The notes under the pieces are model-generated. The model worked only from the letters and a program-made list of their open reading frames with translations, was not told the DNA's origin and searched no databases. Positions 6,149-11,218 of a DNA stretch of 11,218 nucleotides are shown piece by piece (position 1 is the first letter of the stretch; each line of letters opens with the position of its first letter). The translations under genes were made by a program, and so were the position numbers. The stretch is from UTPRO1 sp031400185 (GTDB lineage Bacteria > Desulfobacterota > Binatia > UTPRO1), in assembly GCA_031400185.1 (NCBI GenBank), contig JANNPN010000316.1, positions 1-11,218 on the forward strand. Reading direction: 5' to 3'.

Positions 6149-8488
6149 ATGCGCATGATGAAAACCTTCGAGAAGTGTCTGGCCGCGGCGGTGGTGGTGG
6201 CCCTCGGCGCGGCGTCGGGGAGCCATGCCCACGACGAGGCGGTGCTCGGATCGAAGCTGTCGATCCAGGTGAACCTCGGCACGGGCAAAGCGAAGCTCGG
6301 CTCGGTGCAGAGCGGGCTCGGCGTGCACTGGGGCACGGGTGCCAATCCCGCGCAGCTCGCCGGCACCTTCGAAGCCTACTACGTCGATGACCCGGCGAAC
6401 CGCGCGCTGCTGACGATCCCCGCGCCCTGGACCAGCATCAAGGGCGTGACGGCGAAGTACAAGAACGCGCTCGCACCGGGCGGACCGACCACCGTCAAGA
6501 CCGCCTACATCAAGGGCGGCAGCCGGGCGGCCGTGAATGCGGTCGGCCTCGGCGGCATCAGCATCGCGGCCGCGCCCGGCAGCGGCGGTCTCCTGACGAT
6601 CTTCTCGATCACCAACGCGAACGACGGGTCGACGCACCGGCTGTGCTCGCTCTACGCGGTCGCGGCGGGAAGCCTCGTGCGTCACAAGGTGACCGCGACC
6701 AATCACAAGTTGCAGCTGAAGCGCGGCGTCGTGGTGGCGTGTCCGACCTGCAACGACGGCGCGTTGAACGGCCACGAGACCGGGATCGATTGCGGTGGCG
6801 AGGCGTGCCCCGCCTGCGCCGCGCCGACGTGCACCGACAGCATCCAGAACCAGGGCGAGACCGGCGTCGACTGCGGCGGCGGCGTGTGCGGGCCATGCGC
6901 GCCCGGCGGCGGCTGCACGGACGATGGCCATTGCACGAGCGGTGTCTGCACGAGCGGCGTCTGCCAAGTGCCGGCGTGCGACGACGGCGTGACGAACGGC
7001 GACGAGTCCGACGTCGATTGCGGCGGCAGCTGCGGCGACTGCGTGCCGGGCGACACCTGCAACGGCGCGGGCGACTGCGACAGCAACGTCTGCACGAGCG
7101 GCATCTGCCAGGGGCCGGGCTGCAACGACGGCCAGCAGAACGGCGGCGAGACGGGCGTCGACTGCGGCGGCCCGTGCGCGGGCTGCGCGCCGGGCGGCGC
7201 GTGCAACGGCCCGGCGGACTGTGCCAGCCACGTCTGCACCGCGAACGTGTGCCAGGCGGCGACCTGCGGCGACGGCGTCACGAACGGCGCCGAGAGCGAC
7301 GTCGACTGCGGCGGGGGGACGTGCCCCGACTGTGTCCCGGGCGACACCTGCGTCATGGGGAGCGACTGCACGAGCGGTGTCTGTACCGGCACCGTGTGTC
7401 AGTCCCCCACCTGCTTCGACGGGATGCAGAACGCGGTCGAGACCGACGTCGACTGCGGCGGCGGCACCTGTCCCGGGTGTCCTCACGGCGACGCGTGCCT
7501 CGTGAACAGCGACTGCGCGAGCGGGCCGTGCGTCGGCAACGTCTGCCAGACCCCGAGCTGCATCGACGGCTTCCAGAACGGCGCGGAGAGCGACGTCGAC
7601 TGCGGCGGCGGCACCTGCCCCGGCTGTGCAACCGGCGACAGCTGCGGCGTCGCGGGCGACTGCGCGGGCGGCGTCTGCACCGGAAATCTGTGCCAGGCGC
7701 CCACCTGCGGCGACGGCGTCGACAACGGCAACGAGACCGACGTCGATTGCGGCGGCGGGACGTGTCCCGACTGCGTCCCCGGCGACACCTGCGTCGTCGC
7801 CGGCGATTGCACGACCGGCGTTTGCACGGGCGGCTTCTGTCAGCTGCCGGCCTGCAACGACGGCGTCCAGAACGGCAGCGAGACCGGGCTCGACTGCGGC
7901 GGCAGCTGTCCCGATTGCGGCCCGGGCGGCGGCTGCGCGAGCGGCGCCGACTGCACGAGCGGCGTCTGCGTCGGCAACGTGTGCCAGTCGCCGACCTGCG
8001 TCGACGGCGTGAAGAACGGCAGCGAGACCGACGTCGACTGCGGCGGCGCGTCGTGCGGCGACTGCGCGCTCAACAAGCTCTGCCTCATCAACGGAGACTG
8101 TCTCACCAACTCGTGCAACGGCGGGCTCTGCAAGTGTCCCGCCCAACTCTTCACGTTCACGGTCACCAGCAACAACGGCGGGGTGTTCGATTCGGCCGAG
8201 TGGCCGGGCGGCACGACGGCCCAGAGCGGCCCGTCGGTCTGCAACGTCACGATCAATCGCCCCTCCGACAACATCGACCTCGTGTGCAGCCTCTCGAACC
8301 GCTTTTCGGTGCAAGGGTGGAACGCGTACTCGAACTGCTTCGGGACCGGCGGCGAGGACGGCGACGGCTGTCAGCCGGTCTCGTGTCCGCCCTTGGGCAT
8401 CGGGTCGTGCTGCAGTGGGCGGCCGTCGTGCTCGGCGGCGCTCAACGGCTCGGGCACGTCGCGCTACTTCGTCCAGTGCAATCCCTGA
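6149..8488 (+). CDS. Secreted multi-repeat protein with ten DVDCGG cysteine-rich units
   Basis: This 779-aa protein begins with a signal peptide (basic MRMMKTFEK, hydrophobic AAAVVVALGA, cleavage near SHA at 25-27). ATG 6149 lies 5 nt after GGAG (6140-6143); ATG 6146 and 6155 are close alternatives. Residues about 31-198 form an unrecognised, probably beta-rich domain (KLSIQVNLGTGKAKLGS, PAPWTS, NANDGSTHRLCSLY) shared with the next gene. Residues 200-664 are ten units of 48-49 aa with the pattern C-x-DG-x2-NG-x-ETDVDCGG-x2-C-x2-C-x5-C-x5-DC-x4-C-x4-C; the first unit lacks its second half. The tail (665-779) is a separate Cys-rich domain. Such repeats occur in secreted proteins of deltaproteobacteria and some protists. 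The regular cysteines suggest a disulfide-stiffened rod, and the acidic ETDVD part could bind a cation. Neither idea is demonstrated by the sequence. It is the middle gene of the operon. Confidence 0.87.
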   Translation: MRMMKTFEKCLAAAVVVALGAASGSHAHDEAVLGSKLSIQVNLGTGKAKLGSVQSGLGVHWGTGANPAQLAGTFEAYYVDDPANRALLTIPAPWTSIKGVTAKYKNALAPGGPTTVKTAYIKGGSRAAVNAVGLGGISIAAAPGSGGLLTIFSITNANDGSTHRLCSLYAVAAGSLVRHKVTATNHKLQLKRGVVVACPTCNDGALNGHETGIDCGGEACPACAAPTCTDSIQNQGETGVDCGGGVCGPCAPGGGCTDDGHCTSGVCTSGVCQVPACDDGVTNGDESDVDCGGSCGDCVPGDTCNGAGDCDSNVCTSGICQGPGCNDGQQNGGETGVDCGGPCAGCAPGGACNGPADCASHVCTANVCQAATCGDGVTNGAESDVDCGGGTCPDCVPGDTCVMGSDCTSGVCTGTVCQSPTCFDGMQNAVETDVDCGGGTCPGCPHGDACLVNSDCASGPCVGNVCQTPSCIDGFQNGAESDVDCGGGTCPGCATGDSCGVAGDCAGGVCTGNLCQAPTCGDGVDNGNETDVDCGGGTCPDCVPGDTCVVAGDCTTGVCTGGFCQLPACNDGVQNGSETGLDCGGSCPDCGPGGGCASGADCTSGVCVGNVCQSPTCVDGVKNGSETDVDCGGASCGDCALNKLCLINGDCLTNSCNGGLCKCPAQLFTFTVTSNNGGVFDSAEWPGGTTAQSGPSVCNVTINRPSDNIDLVCSLSNRFSVQGWNAYSNCFGTGGEDGDGCQPVSCPPLGIGSCCSGRPSCSAALNGSGTSRYFVQCNP
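6746..8140 (+). repeat. Array of ten DVDCGG units (144-147 bp period)
   Basis: The units repeat a GACGTCGACTGCGGCGG-like core. Cores at about 7298, 7445, 7592 and 7739 are spaced by exactly 147 bp; other units are one codon shorter. Unit 1 is short (about 29 residues) and unit 2 carries TDS in place of the usual DG; units 5-8 are the most alike. The array codes for about 465 residues with eight cysteines per full unit. Confidence 0.9.
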
Positions 8489-8500
8489 TGTCGGGGCAAG

Positions 8501-8505
8501 GGAGG
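8501..8505 (+). promoter_or_regulatory. Ribosome binding site GGAGG
   Basis: GGAGG lies 6 nt before GTG 8512 and favours that start for the third operon gene. An in-frame ATG at 8488 overlaps the preceding stop (TGATG) and would add eight residues (MSGQGRRS) by coupled re-initiation. Both starts keep the signal peptide. Confidence 0.6.
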
Positions 8506-8511
8506 CGGAGC

Positions 8512-11218
8512 GTGCAGACTCGATCGTGGACCGTGCTGGTGATGGCGGCGCTATGCGGCGCCGGTCTGTGGGCAGCGGCGCCGGTGCCGGCGGCCGACAA
8601 CGGCGTCGAAGGGCGGAGTGCGCTGCTCAGCGTCAAGATCACGAGCGGGACGGCGAAGCTCCGCTCGAACCAGGCCGGCGTCGGGAGCCAGTTCGGTCCG
8701 AGCAGCCCGCTCGGCGAGCTGAGCGGGACGTTCGAGGTCTTCTACGCCGACGCGCCGAACAATCGCGGCACGCTGCCGCTGCCGGCGCCGTGGACGAGCA
8801 ACTCCGGCGTGGTCGCCACCTATAAGAACAAGCTCGCACCCGCGGGGCCGACGTCGGTCAGCCTCGCGAAGATCGTCGCCGGCAAGAGTGCCAAGATCTC
8901 CGCCAAGGGCGTCGGCGGAATCAACCTCGCGACCCCGCCCGGCGCCGGCGGCGTGGTCACCGTCCTCTCGGTGCACAACGCGAGCGACGGCTCGACCCAT
9001 CAGATGTGCACGCTCTACCGCGTCGCCGACGGCAGCCGCGTCGTCTACAAGTCCAAGCCGACGGGCGTCACCCTGTCGCTCAAGAAGGGCGTGCCGACGA
9101 CGTGTCCGAGCTGCTCGGACGGCGCCCAGAACGGCCCCGAGACCGATGTCGATTGCGGCGGCGCGTGCGGCGGGTGCGAGCTCGGTGAAGGGTGCGGCGT
9201 CGCGACGGATTGCGAGAGCGGCATCTGCGTCGCCGGCACCTGCGAGCCGCCGCTCTGCGACGACGGCGTGAAGAACGGCCTCGAGACCGACGTCGACTGC
9301 GGCGGCGGCGCGTGCCCCGCGTGCGTCGTCGGCGACGACTGTGGGACGGGCAGCGACTGCCTCTCCGGCCTCTGCACGATGGGAACGTGTCAGCCCGCGC
9401 CTTGCAACGACCTCATCCAGAACGCCGCCGAGACCGATGTCGACTGCGGCGGCGGCGCGTGCCCGACGTGTCCGAACGGTGATCACTGCCTCGTCGGCAG
9501 CGATTGCCAGAGCGGCACCTGCCTCGGCACGATCTGTCAGATCCCGAATTGCAACGACGGCGTCCGAAACGGCAGCGAGACCGACGTCGACTGCGGCGGC
9601 AGCTGCGCCGCGTGCCAGCCGCTCGTCGTCGTGATCGACACGCCGAGCCACGGCGTGTTCTCGACCGCCTCGAACGTCACCGTGACCGGGCATGCAACCG
9701 GTGCCAGCCAGGCCGACGCCGACCTCCGCATCAACGGGACGCCGGTGCCGCTCCAGGCCGGCGGCACGTTCAGCACGTCCATTCCGCTGAGCGCGGCGGC
9801 GGTCTTCAACCCGATCAACGTGAAGCTTCGCCGCATCCACGACGGCAAGACCGCGTATGACCGCCACGTCGTCATCAGGGGCGCCTCGATCGCCAACGGC
9901 GCCTACTCGCCGGACGGCGTCGGCATGCGCATCACCGACTTCGGCTTCGACTCGATCGAGCCGGTCGCCACGACGCTCATCGACGTGAACCCGGCAACCT
10001 TCATGGAGGCCGGCACCGTCGTGAAGGACGACTACTGCTACCTGCCGCTCGGCTCGCTCTGTCTCGGTTCGGTCGACGTCAGCATCAGCGGGACACCGCC
10101 ACCGAGCCTCGGCGGCGTCATGATCGAGCTCGACTCGACGCCCGGCGCCGTCCAGGGCCTCTTCGAGCTGCAGAACCTCCGCGTCACCGCCAACATCGAC
10201 AACGCGTCCGGCATCCCGCTCCACTGCGAGCTCCACCTGGTCGTGCCGACGACCACCATCGCCGGGGCCTTCAACCTGTCGCCGCTGACGCCGCAACCGA
10301 CCAAGGTCGACGTGACGCAGGTGGCACCGATCAGCGTCGGCATCACCGGGCTCACCTATACCGCCGACTGCGACGGCCTCCTCGGCGATCTCGAGGAAGC
10401 ATTGATCGGCAGTGCCATCGGCGACCTCGGCGCGCTCTTCGCCGACGGCATGGAAGGATTCCTCAACCAGGCCGACGGCAACGGCAACACGCCGATCGCG
10501 GGCGCGATCGAGACGTCGCTCGCCGGCGTCGACATCGCCGGACCGGTCGGTGCCGGCCTCGGCATCAATCTCGACGCGCCCTTCACGTCGATCAACGAGG
10601 ACGCGAACGGCATCACCATGGCCGTCAACATCAGCGCGACCGTACCGTCGCCCCATCCCTTGGCGCCGATCCTGCCCGCGAGCTACCACGTCGCCGAGAC
10701 CTTCCCGACGTTCCCGAACATCACGCCGGTGCAGCACGTGCCCTACGGCATCGGTTTCGCGATCTCGACCTCGGGATTCAACCAGCTGTTGCGCGGCCAG
10801 ATCGAGACCGGGCTCCTGCAGAGCACGATCACCTCGATCGACCTCGGCAGCGGTCCGGTGGATCTCACGGCCGGGCTCTTCGCGGCGATCTTCCCCGAGC
10901 TCGGCGTGCTGCCGCCGGCGACGCCGCTCGCGATCCGCATCGCGCCGACCCTCGCGCCGGTCTTGACCGGCAACAGCGGCCCCGCGGGCGAGCTCGGCGA
11001 GATCCGCATGTCGCACATCCGAACGGAGTTCGTGCAGAACATCGGGCTCCCGACCGAGACGGTCCATCTCGCCCTCGCCGCCGACGCGCGCGTCGGGTTG
11101 CAGCTGGCGTTCCAGACCGGCGGCATCGGCTTCGTCCTGCAGCCGCCGGCGCCGGAGGACGTGACGATCGCGCTCCTCTCGAACCCGCTCGGCGTGAGCG
11201 AGACGACGCTGCAGAGCT
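8512..11218 (+). CDS. Secreted modular protein: shared N-terminal domain, four DVDCGG units, Ig-like segment, large possibly TULIP/BPI-like region (3' end missing)
   Basis: The frame stays open from GTG 8512 to the window edge, giving at least 902 residues. A signal peptide (MQTRSWTVLVMAALCGAGLW, cleavage near PAA at 26-28) precedes a domain at about 36-198 clearly related to that of the upstream gene: GTAKLRSNQAGVGS, LSGTFEVFYAD, LPAPWTS, ASDGSTHQMCTLY. Residues 200-368 are three full and one half DVDCGG units. Residues about 370-457 (VVVIDTPSHGVFSTASNVTV through AYDRHVVIRG) look like a bacterial Ig-like beta-sandwich. From about 458 there is a long hydrophobic, strand-rich region with few cysteines. 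ISTSGFNQLLRGQIETGLL followed by IAPTLAPVLTG and HLALAADARVGLQLAF resembles the lipid-cradle TULIP/BPI fold, a resemblance judged by eye only. Ligand binding outside the cell is a reasonable inference; function is unknown. Confidence 0.85.
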   Translation, partial: MQTRSWTVLVMAALCGAGLWAAAPVPAADNGVEGRSALLSVKITSGTAKLRSNQAGVGSQFGPSSPLGELSGTFEVFYADAPNNRGTLPLPAPWTSNSGVVATYKNKLAPAGPTSVSLAKIVAGKSAKISAKGVGGINLATPPGAGGVVTVLSVHNASDGSTHQMCTLYRVADGSRVVYKSKPTGVTLSLKKGVPTTCPSCSDGAQNGPETDVDCGGACGGCELGEGCGVATDCESGICVAGTCEPPLCDDGVKNGLETDVDCGGGACPACVVGDDCGTGSDCLSGLCTMGTCQPAPCNDLIQNAAETDVDCGGGACPTCPNGDHCLVGSDCQSGTCLGTICQIPNCNDGVRNGSETDVDCGGSCAACQPLVVVIDTPSHGVFSTASNVTVTGHATGASQADADLRINGTPVPLQAGGTFSTSIPLSAAAVFNPINVKLRRIHDGKTAYDRHVVIRGASIANGAYSPDGVGMRITDFGFDSIEPVATTLIDVNPATFMEAGTVVKDDYCYLPLGSLCLGSVDVSISGTPPPSLGGVMIELDSTPGAVQGLFELQNLRVTANIDNASGIPLHCELHLVVPTTTIAGAFNLSPLTPQPTKVDVTQVAPISVGITGLTYTADCDGLLGDLEEALIGSAIGDLGALFADGMEGFLNQADGNGNTPIAGAIETSLAGVDIAGPVGAGLGINLDAPFTSINEDANGITMAVNISATVPSPHPLAPILPASYHVAETFPTFPNITPVQHVPYGIGFAISTSGFNQLLRGQIETGLLQSTITSIDLGSGPVDLTAGLFAAIFPELGVLPPATPLAIRIAPTLAPVLTGNSGPAGELGEIRMSHIRTEFVQNIGLPTETVHLALAADARVGLQLAFQTGGIGFVLQPPAPEDVTIALLSNPLGVSETTLQS
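9109..9615 (+). repeat. Array of three and a half DVDCGG units
   Basis: Three full 48-49-residue units start with SCSDG, LCDDG and PCNDL. A half unit (NCNDGVRNGSETDVDCGG, then SCAAC) runs straight into the Ig-like segment. Cysteine spacing is the same as in the ten-unit array of the upstream gene, so the two arrays come from one repeat family. Here the broken unit is the last; upstream the short unit is the first. Confidence 0.88.

Noticed and set aside
6746..8140. Could the 147-bp periodic repeats be a CRISPR or other non-coding array?
   Set aside because: The repeats stay in frame, vary at the protein level around fixed cysteines and have no constant short repeat with unique spacers.
5912..8314. 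Open frame of 800 codons on the minus strand opposite the ten-unit repeat protein
   Set aside because: It is the reverse image of the DVDCGG array (AVDVGLxAVxDAV repeats) with no start signal and no recognisable domain.
6746..9615. Multiheme cytochrome because of many CxxC motifs
   Set aside because: None of the CxxC motifs is followed by His, so no c-type heme site is present.
8551..11067. Open frame of 838 codons on the minus strand opposite the third secreted protein
   Set aside because: Its composition is almost only Arg, Asp, Ala, Val and Gly, the usual mirror of a GC-rich gene. The plus strand here has a signal peptide, paralogous domain and repeats.

Overview
The window is very GC-rich bacterial DNA with dense coding in the style of a deltaproteobacterial-type lineage. 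Threonine/proline stutter linkers, secreted cysteine-rich proteins with DVDCGG-type repeats and Cys/Lys helical modules fit Myxococcota or Candidatus Binatota-like genomes. That placement is inferred from style only; there is no rRNA or other marker gene here.

Layout. (1) Positions 3-320 hold the 3' end of a cysteine-rich, probably exported protein, followed by a perfect 14-bp hairpin. (2) 388-2453 is a two-gene unit: a membrane protein of the Lgt (prolipoprotein diacylglyceryl transferase) family whose usual catalytic residues are largely replaced, then, through a GTGA overlap, a secreted TPR-like protein with a C-terminal membrane anchor. (3) Converging on it from the minus strand (2465-3865) is a sulfatase/alkaline-phosphatase-superfamily hydrolase with threonine where sulfatases carry the formylglycine Cys/Ser. 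Its start lies on the stop of a six-codon mini-ORF that owns the good Shine-Dalgarno site. (4) About 380 bp of non-coding DNA (3893-4271) separates it from a divergent plus-strand operon. (5) 4272-11218 and beyond encodes three consecutive secreted proteins: a 618-aa protein (duplicated Cys-x21-Cys helical module, Thr/Pro linker, unknown C-terminal domain); a 779-aa protein (unrecognised N-terminal domain, ten DVDCGG Cys-rich units, small Cys-rich tail); and a protein of at least 902 aa (the same N-terminal domain, four units, an Ig-like segment and a large, possibly TULIP/BPI-like region) that runs off the window.

How they may work together. The last three genes are spaced 20-23 bp apart, all have signal peptides, and two share an N-terminal domain and repeat type while differing at the C-terminus. 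They look like one extracellular or cell-surface protein set of unknown function. The Lgt-like, TPR and sulfatase-like genes would act at the cell envelope, but nothing in the sequence ties them directly to the secreted operon. No tRNA, rRNA, insertion sequence, CRISPR array or phage gene was seen.
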